DNA of 52,903 bases from an uncultured Eubacteriales bacterium. GTDB lineage: Bacteria > Bacillota > Clostridia > Oscillospirales > CAG-272. Position numbers and translations under genes: made by a program. A model generated the notes under the pieces. That model worked only from the letters and a program-made list of their open reading frames with translations, was not told the origin of the DNA and searched no databases. Position 1 is the stretch's first letter; every line of letters begins with the position of its first letter. Shown here piece after piece: positions 18,202-25,587 of this stretch. The stretch covers positions 1 to 52,903 of the forward strand of contig CAKRNO010000009.1 of NCBI GenBank assembly GCA_934371135.1. Reading direction: 5' to 3'.

Positions 18202-18231
18202 AGTATAGCACGCGGGCTCCTGGAAAATCAA
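18202..18231 (-). promoter_or_regulatory. Promoter of the 17498-18127 gene
   Basis: On the minus strand TTGATT (18226-18231), 18-base spacer ending GTGC, TATACT (18202-18207), about 75 bases before the start codon. Confidence 0.65.
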
Positions 18232-18266
18232 GTAACAGGACGGCGCTCGTGCCGCGCCGCTCCCCG

Positions 18267-18983
18267 TCAGTCCCCCGTGCGGAGAAAGTCCACTTTGTTG
18301 GCGTTCCAGTAGAGGGCGAGCGCCTGGGCGAGCAGGCGCGCTTCGTTCCGGGAGAGATAGCGCGGGGCGCGCATGGCGTACAGACGGTAGAGCCGGTACG
18401 CGCGGTAGAACACGTCGTAGGCGATCGTATAGTGCCCGCCCTCACGCAGGGCGGAGGAAAAGGGCGGCAGCGGCGCTTCTTCATCGGCGGGTGCCGGTGC
18501 CCCGGCGGCAGGCTCCCCCGGCGCGGTCGCTGCCGCGGCTCCCGACGTGGCGTCCGGCGCGGTCGCTTTGTCCCGGGCGGCGTTTTCTCCCGTACCGGAT
18601 GCGTTCTCCGTCGGCTCCAGCGATGCCGCGAAAGCGGCGCAATTCTCCCGCAGGTCGTGGAAAAGCCCCCCGAGGACATCCTCCTCACGGAAATCCTTTT
18701 CCCTGCGGTGCCGACGTGCAAAGCGGCGCAGCAGCTTGTCGATCCGCTTAAAATCCCGCACGGCGTCCTTGATTTCCTCCGGCCACCACCAGAGCTCGCA
18801 CGAGAGGACAAGATCGTCGTCCTCCTCGGCGCAGAAAGTCCCCTGCAAAAGCAGACGGTGTGCCTTTCGATCCGTGGCATCAAACATGGCATAGATGCAC
18901 TCCTCCGGCGAAAGGCGGAGCAGCTCCCGGTCGCTCACAGTGCCCGGAGCAAACAGGGGTCCGGTCCCATTTTTCAGTTCCAT
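18267..18983 (-). CDS. Hypothetical protein with Ala/Pro-rich linker
   Basis: 238 aa. The frame is open to 19064, but GGAGG just before ATG 18983 sets the start, and a promoter at 19015 lies inside the longer frame. Residues 1-125 are a charged, Trp-containing domain (ELWWWPEEIKDAVRDFKRIDKLLRRFARRHRR). Residues 126-170 are a low-complexity Ala/Pro/Thr linker. The C-terminus is a helical Tyr/Arg-rich segment (RAYRLYRLYAMRAPRYLSRN). I do not recognise the family. It is transcribed separately from the LRR-WYL gene, which ends 77 bases upstream. Confidence 0.6.
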   Translation of the reverse strand: MELKNGTGPLFAPGTVSDRELLRLSPEECIYAMFDATDRKAHRLLLQGTFCAEEDDDLVLSCELWWWPEEIKDAVRDFKRIDKLLRRFARRHRREKDFREEDVLGGLFHDLRENCAAFAASLEPTENASGTGENAARDKATAPDATSGAAAATAPGEPAAGAPAPADEEAPLPPFSSALREGGHYTIAYDVFYRAYRLYRLYAMRAPRYLSRNEARLLAQALALYWNANKVDFLRTGD

Positions 18984-19014
18984 AGCGTCCTCCGTTTCCG
19001 ATTGGATTACGTCA

Positions 19015-19025
19015 AGTATAGCACA
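19015..19025 (-). promoter_or_regulatory. Extended -10 promoter of the 18267-18983 gene
   Basis: On the minus strand TGTGC-TATACT, ending at 19015. No convincing -35 box. It lies in the 77-base gap after the LRR-WYL stop. Confidence 0.5.
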
Positions 19026-19060
19026 CGGTATGCACAGAAAAACGTACGTCCGGCGGGTGT

Positions 19061-20929
19061 TCAACCCCCCGTCGCGCGGTCGTCCTCCCCGTAGCGGCGG
19101 AGCAGATCGTCTGCGGCGAGGCGGATGCGCCGCCGGAGCGACGCCGGCTCGAGGACGGTCATCCTGCCGCTCTGTTCCATCGCGAAACGGAACATATCGT
19201 CCTCGGTGGAACGGATGAGGAGGGTCGCGGTGTACTCCCCCTCCTCCAGCACCCGGAATGTGGTGCCGAAGGTATCCACCACCTCCCCGACGAGGCCGCG
19301 GTCGATGCGCGCCTTGACATGGCAGATACGCCCCTCGCCCATGTGCGGATGGAACGCCAGGTAGTCGCGCACCGAGCGGAGCGGGTCGGACGAAGCGGGC
19401 AGCACGATCGCCGGCGCATCCGTCATGGTGATATGACCGATCTTATCCACACGGTAATGCGTAGGCGCGGCGGCACCGTCCGGGGTGGCGACCAGATAAT
19501 AGAACCCGCCCGACATAACGAGCTGATGCGGGCTGACGGTCAGGGGGGCGCCGGACACAGGATGCAGAGCCTTATCCAGCCCGTATTCACTCACAATGAA
19601 CGAAACGCGCCGCTTGTTCCGGATCGCCTCGGACAGCGTTTCGACCCCGAACAGTACATACTTCGCCGGCGTGTGATAGAGCGGCTCTCCGACCGCGACC
19701 GAACCGATGTCCCGTCGTACCCGACCCCCGCCGAGCGAGCTGATCTTCGCGAGGATATCCCTGGTTTCCGACGCCGAGATATGTCGGGCAAACAGAATAC
19801 TGTCGGCGATCAGGCGCAGCTCCCCGTCTGTGAACGCAGGCAGAAAATACACCCCGCGGCGCGGCACGGAGAGAATTTCATACCCCATCCATTCCAGCGC
19901 GTGGACGCAGGCGGCGACGGACTTCCGTTCCAGGGACAGATCATAATCCTCCGCCACGCGCCGGATGATCGCCTCCATCGTCATGGGATGTTCGGCGTCG
20001 CTGTACCGTCGGAGCACCTCCAGAATATAAAGGATAGAAAGCTTTTTCGCGCTGCCCGGTCCGCCGCGGGCAGCGGACGGCGCCACCCGGTTGGGCAGCC
20101 CCTGCTCCTCGGCGAAGCGGAGCGCGACAGAGTTCTTCGGCGCGATGATGACCGGCGGCGTGATCCACCCGTCGTCCTCCGGACCGCAGAACAGAAACGC
20201 GTCGTCCGCAATGTACCGCACCGATGCCGGGAGCGTGATCGTGCGGCAGGCGCCGTGCCGGGTGAACGCGTACAGGCCGATTCCTCTCACCCCGTTCGGT
20301 ATGACGATGTCGGCAGTGTTCGCCGCAGCAATCACCATCTGCGTTTCGCGCTCAATGAGGCAGTTGTTCTTGGAATAATACGCCGGATTATCAGGGTCGA
20401 CCGTGATGTTTTGCAGCCGCCTCGTAAACCCGAAAGCGTCGCGGGCAATGGAGGTCACCCCGCGCCCGATGAGGATCTCCTCTGCGTCCGTACCGAAGAA
20501 CGCGCCGCCCTCAAGGGTCGTGACCCCGCGCATGAGATCGATCCGCGGGTAATCAAAATAGAGGTACGCCTCCTCGCCGATCGTCGTCACCCCGCCGGGT
20601 ATCGCCGGCCCCGCACCTGCCCCGGCGAGGACCACCTTTTTCTCCTCCCGGTCAATCAGGCAACCGTCGGAGACGGTGTAGCGCGCATTGCCGCGGGCGA
20701 CCCGGATTTCCCGGATGTAGCGCCGCGTGCGGCTGAATACCGCCGGATCGATCTCGTCGAGCGTCGCGGGCAAGGACAGTACGGCGCAGTCGCCGATATA
20801 ATGCTCGTCCTCCGTCGAGGAAAGGACGGTGACCCCCTCGGGGATCTCATAGCGTTTGTCGGGGTCAGCCCATTCCTCCGCGGTCGCGTCAATGGTTTCC
20901 AACACGCCGTCTTTGATAAGATAGTCCAT
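19061..20929 (-). CDS. BspA-type LRR fused to WYL-domain regulator
   Basis: 622 aa. ATG 20929 is chosen because GGAGGG lies seven bases upstream. Residues about 1-285 are BspA-type leucine-rich repeats (LRR_5: IPGGVTTIGEEAYLYF, VTSIARDAFGFT, IVIPNGVRGIGLYAF), normally found on secreted proteins, yet there is no signal peptide. Residues about 300-375 contain helices like the HTH of WYL regulators (KLSILYILEVLRRYSDAEHP). Residues about 420-620 are a WYL-like ligand-sensing domain (GFYYLVATPD, YRVDKIGHI). The fusion of cytoplasmic LRRs to a regulator is unusual. The continuous frame and single consensus promoter argue against an assembly artefact. Confidence 0.85.
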   Translation of the reverse strand: MDYLIKDGVLETIDATAEEWADPDKRYEIPEGVTVLSSTEDEHYIGDCAVLSLPATLDEIDPAVFSRTRRYIREIRVARGNARYTVSDGCLIDREEKKVVLAGAGAGPAIPGGVTTIGEEAYLYFDYPRIDLMRGVTTLEGGAFFGTDAEEILIGRGVTSIARDAFGFTRRLQNITVDPDNPAYYSKNNCLIERETQMVIAAANTADIVIPNGVRGIGLYAFTRHGACRTITLPASVRYIADDAFLFCGPEDDGWITPPVIIAPKNSVALRFAEEQGLPNRVAPSAARGGPGSAKKLSILYILEVLRRYSDAEHPMTMEAIIRRVAEDYDLSLERKSVAACVHALEWMGYEILSVPRRGVYFLPAFTDGELRLIADSILFARHISASETRDILAKISSLGGGRVRRDIGSVAVGEPLYHTPAKYVLFGVETLSEAIRNKRRVSFIVSEYGLDKALHPVSGAPLTVSPHQLVMSGGFYYLVATPDGAAAPTHYRVDKIGHITMTDAPAIVLPASSDPLRSVRDYLAFHPHMGEGRICHVKARIDRGLVGEVVDTFGTTFRVLEEGEYTATLLIRSTEDDMFRFAMEQSGRMTVLEPASLRRRIRLAADDLLRRYGEDDRATGG

Positions 20930-20961
20930 TCCGGTACCCTCCGCCTGCGTTTTGTGTGGAG

Positions 20962-20990
20962 AGTATAGCACGCTCTCCCGAAAAAAGCAA
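20962..20990 (-). promoter_or_regulatory. Promoter of the LRR-WYL gene
   Basis: On the minus strand TTGCTT (20985-20990), 17-base spacer ending GTGC, TATACT (20962-20967), about 33 bases before the start codon. Confidence 0.75.
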
Positions 20991-21087
20991 CTATTTTCGC
21001 CCCTATGTCCTTTTTTCGGTACATATAGCCTGTTTCCGAAAAAATCTTTGAAAAACGCTGCGTTTTTAGTCGTGATTTTGCCACCCC

Positions 21088-21098
21088 CGTGCTATGAT
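21088..21098 (+). promoter_or_regulatory. Extended -10 promoter of the 21142 gene
   Basis: CCGTGC-TATGAT with the -10 at 21093-21098, about 44 bases before ATG 21142. The -35 region is weak. Confidence 0.5.
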
Positions 21099-21141
21099 AG
21101 CGGCACAACCAAGCCGGACGGCAAAAACGGAGGGAAAGCAC

Positions 21142-22056
21142 ATGGGAGCGCAGACAGACAAAAACGTGTACACGATAAACGGTGAAAGACATATCCGAGA
21201 GGTGCGGGACTGTGAGCTGTTCCGCCAGCAGAAAGAACGGTATGAGCTCCGTTGCTATATCCGTGAATTCGGGCGGAAGGACTTTACCTACACCGCAGGC
21301 GACACGTATCTTGTCCGCGACCGCCGGAAATACCGTCTCGACCCGGCGGCGCTCGCCACGGTGACGGGGGCCATCCGACGGGAGAGAGCGCGCTTTGCCG
21401 AAATCGCCGCCGCATGGCCGTGCGCCCGGTGGCGGGAGTATCGCCTGCGCCTCTACTATGCCCGCCGGGAGGACGACCCGCAGATGTACGACGCGCTCCT
21501 CGTTTACCGGGGAGAGGGCGAACTTTTCGAGACGTGGGAGCCGATGCGGGAACACAGCCTCGACGACATCCTCTGCACGCTCGCTTGGCGGTTTGACCGG
21601 GAACATACGGGAGCGTTTTCCCCCCGTAAGGACCGCGTTGCCGAACACCCCCTGTACCGTGCCGCTGCTGCCGCCGGGGACCGCACCCTCACGGCGCAGA
21701 TGGAATACGACTGGGGGACGCCGTCGGAGGAAACCGTCGCCTATCTGACGGGTCTCGACGGCATCCGCCGCCTGCCCCGGCTGACGATGGCGTTCTGCCG
21801 CAATTACACGGTGCTGACAAATACGATCGACTTCGCCATGCTGAACGCCTCCGGATACCGCCTGCTGCATCAGCCGTACTTTTCCATGCCGGGGCACACG
21901 CACGCCTGCTACCGGCTGAACCCCCATGATAAAGTCGGCGTGGACGCAGCCCCGACGAGTGCTACCCCCATCACCTTTGCAGAGTACCTGCAGCTGTTTG
22001 ACGAGGGCGCGACACCGGACGGGCACGGTACCGGCGGGGAGGAACAACCGGAATGA
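21142..22056 (+). CDS. Hypothetical protein
   Basis: 304 aa. The frame begins at 21094, but AGGG A/G-rich bases just upstream and the promoter at 21093 place the start at ATG 21142. Soluble, rich in Arg and aromatic residues, with no signal peptide or membrane helix. Conserved-looking segments are YTAGDTYLVRDRRKYRLD and PRLTMAFCRNYTVLTNTIDF. I do not recognise a family. It is followed by an inverted repeat (ccgacgcgg/ccgcgtcgg, about 22048-22116). Confidence 0.6.
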   Translation: MGAQTDKNVYTINGERHIREVRDCELFRQQKERYELRCYIREFGRKDFTYTAGDTYLVRDRRKYRLDPAALATVTGAIRRERARFAEIAAAWPCARWREYRLRLYYARREDDPQMYDALLVYRGEGELFETWEPMREHSLDDILCTLAWRFDREHTGAFSPRKDRVAEHPLYRAAAAAGDRTLTAQMEYDWGTPSEETVAYLTGLDGIRRLPRLTMAFCRNYTVLTNTIDFAMLNASGYRLLHQPYFSMPGHTHACYRLNPHDKVGVDAAPTSATPITFAEYLQLFDEGATPDGHGTGGEEQPE

Positions 22057-22137
22057 GACCGACGCGGGGATAAGGCTTCCGAATGTACCAAATTCGGGAC
22101 AAGTACCGCGTCGGCGAAAAAAAGACGGTTTTTACCC

Positions 22138-22167
22138 TTAACTTTTGGCGGTGCGGTGTGCTATGAT
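22138..22167 (+). promoter_or_regulatory. Promoter of the CbxX-type ATPase gene
   Basis: TTAACT (22138-22143), 18-base spacer ending GTGTGC, TATGAT (22162-22167), about 95 bases before the ATG. Confidence 0.55.
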
Positions 22168-22262
22168 AAAACTCCCCCGCCGAAACCGCCGGCACCGTCA
22201 CCGGCGATACGGGACAGAAAACTGAAAAGAAAGGAACGCGCCGTGGCGCGAGGTAACAAACG

Positions 22263-24272
22263 ATGCTGTTTTTCTGCGTAGATAGCACGATTTCCGGCTT
22301 AAAAAAGGAATATTTTAATGAAGACGGCGAAATGCGCCGACCGGCGCGCCGTACGACCGCCGACATGACCGATAGTTTCAACCGGGATCTGGGCGGTAAA
22401 GCCGGATGTTTCGTCGAGGAAATGCAGACAGACCATGTCGGCATCGTCGTACTGACGGAGGATAAGGACCCCCTCCCTCTCGCCGGGCGCTTTGTCCGGT
22501 ATCTCGGACTCACGCCGGGAGCAACGGTCTGCGAGGAGATCAAATTCGACATACTTTGCGTGCTCGCCTCGTCCGCCGAACGGCATGACCTGCTCAGTGA
22601 TGCCGATGATTTCTGCAACGCCTTGCACTTTCGCCTGCTCCGGCACCCGGAGATCCCTTTCGGAGAGGGCATCCTCGAAGGCAGGAGCTACCGTGAACTG
22701 ACGCGCGCCATGCGCGACTGCCTGGTCTCGGAGCAGATGACCCCGGAGATTGACCGCATCCGGCAGGGGAGGAAAATGCCGGGAGTCAAAGGGCACCCCG
22801 TCCACTATATGCTCTATACCGACAACCCCGACCAGCGGCGGGAAATGGGGCGCATCCTCCTCGACGCGCTGTACGTCAACGACCGGATTACCAATCGGCG
22901 TTTCGGGTTCTACAACATGGAGGAGGGAGGGCGCAGTCTGATAAACGACCTGCAATGCCTTTATTCGATTAACCGCGGGGGCGCGGTACTCGTCCGCTTC
23001 CAGGGGGAGAACGGCATCGACGACGGTGAATACGCCGGCTCCGACCGCCGCGGCGTGGAAATCCTCGCGAAAATGATTGAAAAGTACCGGCATGACGTGC
23101 TGACGGTCCTCTGTCTGCCGCTCGCGGCAAAGGGCCTGCGCCAGATGATCCTCGAAAACATCCCCACCGTCACCATGGTGGAGATCCGCGAGGACAGCGT
23201 GGACGGGGCGGCGGCGCGGCGCTACCTCCGCCGCCTGGCAGACGAAGCACATCTCACGCCGGATAAGACGCTTTATGCCGCCCTGAAAGAATGTCACTCC
23301 TGCACCGCCTCGTCCATGCGCCGCGCTTTTGATACCTGGCGTACACGGGCCATGAAGACGATTGTCTATCCGCAGTATCGTGAGCTGGTGCCTGCTGGCA
23401 CGGTCGGGCTGCGCGAGAAACCGACCGGGACCGCGTTTGACAAACTGGACGCCATGATCGGCCTCTCGGAGGCAAAAGCCGTCATCCGCCGCGCCGTCAA
23501 CTACTTCAAGTACCGCGCGATCCTCTCCGGCCGCGAGATCCGGGTGCGCCAGCCGGCGCTGCATATGTGCTTCACGGGCAACCCCGGCACTGCGAAAACG
23601 ACGGTCGCGCGTCTCGTGGCGCAGATCCTCACGGAAAACGATATTCTGCCGACAGGCGTCTTTGTCGAGCTCGGGCGCAGCGACCTCGTCGCCAAGTACG
23701 TCGGCTGGACGGCAGACACCGTCAAAAAGCGTTTCCGCGAGGCAAAGGGCGGGGTTCTTTTCATCGACGAGGCGTATTCGCTGGTCGACGACCGCAGCGG
23801 CAGTTTCGGCGACGAGGCAATCAACACGATCGTGCAGGAAATGGAGAACCACCGCGAGGACGTCGTTGTGATCTTCGCCGGGTACCCCGATAAAATGGAG
23901 GAATTTCTCGGGAAAAACCCGGGGCTCCGCTCGCGCATCGCGTTTCATGTCCCCTTCCCCGATTACGACACGCAGGAACTTGTCGAAATCGCCGAAAAGA
24001 TCGCGGGCGAGAACGGCTGCCGTTTCTCGGACGCCGCGCGGGAGAAACTCGCGGGGCTGTTCGACCGCCTGCGCCTCTCCGAGGACTTCGGGAACGGCCG
24101 CTGCGCGCGCAACATGGTCGAGAGCGCGCAGATGCACCTGGCGGACCGCCTCGCCCGCCTGGGGTGTGAGAACTTCAGTGACGAGGTGCTCGGCACCATC
24201 CTGCCCGAGGATCTCGAAATGCCGCCGCTCACAGGCAGTCTGCCCCTGCGCCGGGTCGGTTTCGCCGTATAA
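22263..24272 (+). CDS. CbxX/CfxQ-type AAA ATPase
   Basis: 669 aa, GAGGT nine bases before ATG 22263. The C-terminal 270 residues form an AAA domain of the CbxX/CfxQ (rubisco activase-like, SpoVK-like) class, with Walker A GNPGTAKT (about 439-446), Walker B GVLFIDEAYS (about 496-505), the pore-side segment VELGRSDLVAKYVGWTA, sensor-like VVVIFAGYPDKM, and an Arg finger region NPGLRSRI. Residues 1-400 are a separate N-terminal region of unknown type that contains an apparent second nucleotide-fold-like segment (VHYMLYTDNPDQRREMGRILLD). Such ATPases remodel protein partners; the partner here could be the LRR product that follows (inference). Confidence 0.85.
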   Translation: MLFFCVDSTISGLKKEYFNEDGEMRRPARRTTADMTDSFNRDLGGKAGCFVEEMQTDHVGIVVLTEDKDPLPLAGRFVRYLGLTPGATVCEEIKFDILCVLASSAERHDLLSDADDFCNALHFRLLRHPEIPFGEGILEGRSYRELTRAMRDCLVSEQMTPEIDRIRQGRKMPGVKGHPVHYMLYTDNPDQRREMGRILLDALYVNDRITNRRFGFYNMEEGGRSLINDLQCLYSINRGGAVLVRFQGENGIDDGEYAGSDRRGVEILAKMIEKYRHDVLTVLCLPLAAKGLRQMILENIPTVTMVEIREDSVDGAAARRYLRRLADEAHLTPDKTLYAALKECHSCTASSMRRAFDTWRTRAMKTIVYPQYRELVPAGTVGLREKPTGTAFDKLDAMIGLSEAKAVIRRAVNYFKYRAILSGREIRVRQPALHMCFTGNPGTAKTTVARLVAQILTENDILPTGVFVELGRSDLVAKYVGWTADTVKKRFREAKGGVLFIDEAYSLVDDRSGSFGDEAINTIVQEMENHREDVVVIFAGYPDKMEEFLGKNPGLRSRIAFHVPFPDYDTQELVEIAEKIAGENGCRFSDAAREKLAGLFDRLRLSEDFGNGRCARNMVESAQMHLADRLARLGCENFSDEVLGTILPEDLEMPPLTGSLPLRRVGFAV

Positions 24273-24412
24273 ACCGGCGCACCCCACGGGGCGGAGCCGT
24301 AAAAACACCGGAATGTATAGAGTTTGCAACACCTCCGGGGTGAGAAAGGATCACTATGTACCGCGCTTTTGACCAGGTCATCTATTGAAAAACCGCCCGT
24401 GGCTGGGTCGCA

Positions 24413-25078
24413 GTGGGGGCGGATGACGTGTGCTCCTGCGCCTGTATCACCATACCGACCTCGCTCGGCGGGGTCCCCGTCGTCGGCATCGCGGACGGAG
24501 CGTTCGCGGGCTGTCGTGACGTGGAAACGCTGGTCATCGCCCCCGGCGTGACCCATATCGGCGCCTACGCCTTTGCCAGCTGCCTGCGTCTTACGGAGAT
24601 CTGGCTCCCCGATACGGTGACAGAGATCGGAGAGGGCGCGTTCCGGAACTGCGACCGCCTGCGTTCCGTCATTCTGCCGCCGCACCTCCAAGAGGTCGCA
24701 TACATGACGTTTTTGGGCTGCGACGCACTCGCCTTCGTTTCCCTGCCGCAGGACTGCGGGGCGCTCGGCTGGCTGTCGTTTGCCAACATCGGTGAAGTGC
24801 AGCCGTGCGTCTGGGTGCCGCGACGCCTATCGCACACTTACTTGGGCGGAGCCTTTCAGTGCGCCGCTCTCCTTTTTGAGGACGACGGAGGAGATGAAAC
24901 GGTCGCAGAGCGGCAATGTCGCTACCACACGGTCGGATACGTCGTCAGAATGATCCCCGGGACAGAGCGGTTCTTCGTCCACTCCCGCCACACCTCCCGT
25001 GACGCCGCCATCCGCGCCTGCCTCGGCAACGCCGTCGCCGACGCCTATGCAAGCCCCTGGGAGGAAATCCACAAGTAA
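24413..25078 (+). CDS. BspA-type LRR protein, N-terminus interrupted by UGA
   Basis: 221 aa as annotated from GTG 24413, which has no ribosome site. LRR_5 repeats cover about residues 15-125 (VVGIADGAFAGCRDVETLVI, HIGAYAFASCLRLTEIWLP, EIGEGAFRNCDRLRSVIL). The same frame opens 57 bases earlier at ATG 24356 behind a good AAAGGA site and reads MYRAFDQVIY, then UGA at 24386, then directly into KTARGWVAVGADD. Either the true gene carries a nonsense mutation, or it is read through, or translation re-starts. The C-terminal part (about 150-221) is not repeat-like. It could be a partner of the AAA ATPase upstream. Confidence 0.7.
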   Translation: MGADDVCSCACITIPTSLGGVPVVGIADGAFAGCRDVETLVIAPGVTHIGAYAFASCLRLTEIWLPDTVTEIGEGAFRNCDRLRSVILPPHLQEVAYMTFLGCDALAFVSLPQDCGALGWLSFANIGEVQPCVWVPRRLSHTYLGGAFQCAALLFEDDGGDETVAERQCRYHTVGYVVRMIPGTERFFVHSRHTSRDAAIRACLGNAVADAYASPWEEIHK

Positions 25079-25101
25079 TATCATAAAAAAGGAGATATAC
25101 C

Positions 25102-25401
25102 ATGGCATTATCACAGACCGCACAAACCATTTTTCGCAACCACACAACCGACCTCGACAACAACGACTTCTCCGACATCCTTACCGACGCGCTCAACGCA
25201 AACGTACTCGACGAGGTGCTGGACGCGCTCCGGAAGGCGGGCATTGCGGTGCCGACCGAACAGGTCACCGAACGGCTGCTCCGCCATTATTTTGACCGTC
25301 CCGGCGCCGCGCCGAACCTGGAGGACAAACGACTGCTTATCAACCACTGGCTCAACCGGCAGCAATCCCTCCTGGTGCAGACCCTCGCGGCGCTCGGATA
25401 A
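25102..25401 (+). CDS. Small hypothetical protein
   Basis: 99 aa with GGAGAT seven bases before ATG 25102, 23 bases after the LRR gene, so co-transcribed. All-helical, hydrophilic, no signal peptide; ends NRQQSLLVQTLAALG. No family recognised. An inverted-repeat terminator follows. Confidence 0.65.
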   Translation: MALSQTAQTIFRNHTTDLDNNDFSDILTDALNANVLDEVLDALRKAGIAVPTEQVTERLLRHYFDRPGAAPNLEDKRLLINHWLNRQQSLLVQTLAALG

Positions 25402-25481
25402 CGCGGCACACCCGCTCCCCTCCGGTTTCCTGCAGCGTTCCGCTGCCTGCCCGGCTCCCGGGGAGCTTCGGCACCCATTGA

Positions 25482-25515
25482 AACGGCACCGTGTGCGATT
25501 GCACACGGTGCCGTT
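25482..25515. terminator. Shared terminator between convergent genes
   Basis: A perfect 15-bp inverted repeat (aacggcaccgtgtgc and its complement) with loop gatt. It lies 80 bases after the small + strand gene and 72 bases after the stop of the - strand GGDEF-EAL gene. T-tracts are weak on both sides, but stem strength and position fit bidirectional termination. Confidence 0.7.
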
Positions 25516-25587
25516 GATTATGTTGGATTTCGTTCCGCGACAGGCAGGTCGTCTGTCGTCCGTAAAACAATTCCCCGCGTGCGCCGG

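Noticed and set aside
24356..25078. Alternative genetic code with UGA as Trp
   Set aside because: Many genes in the window end cleanly in UGA and use UGG for Trp, so only a local lesion or read-through is plausible.
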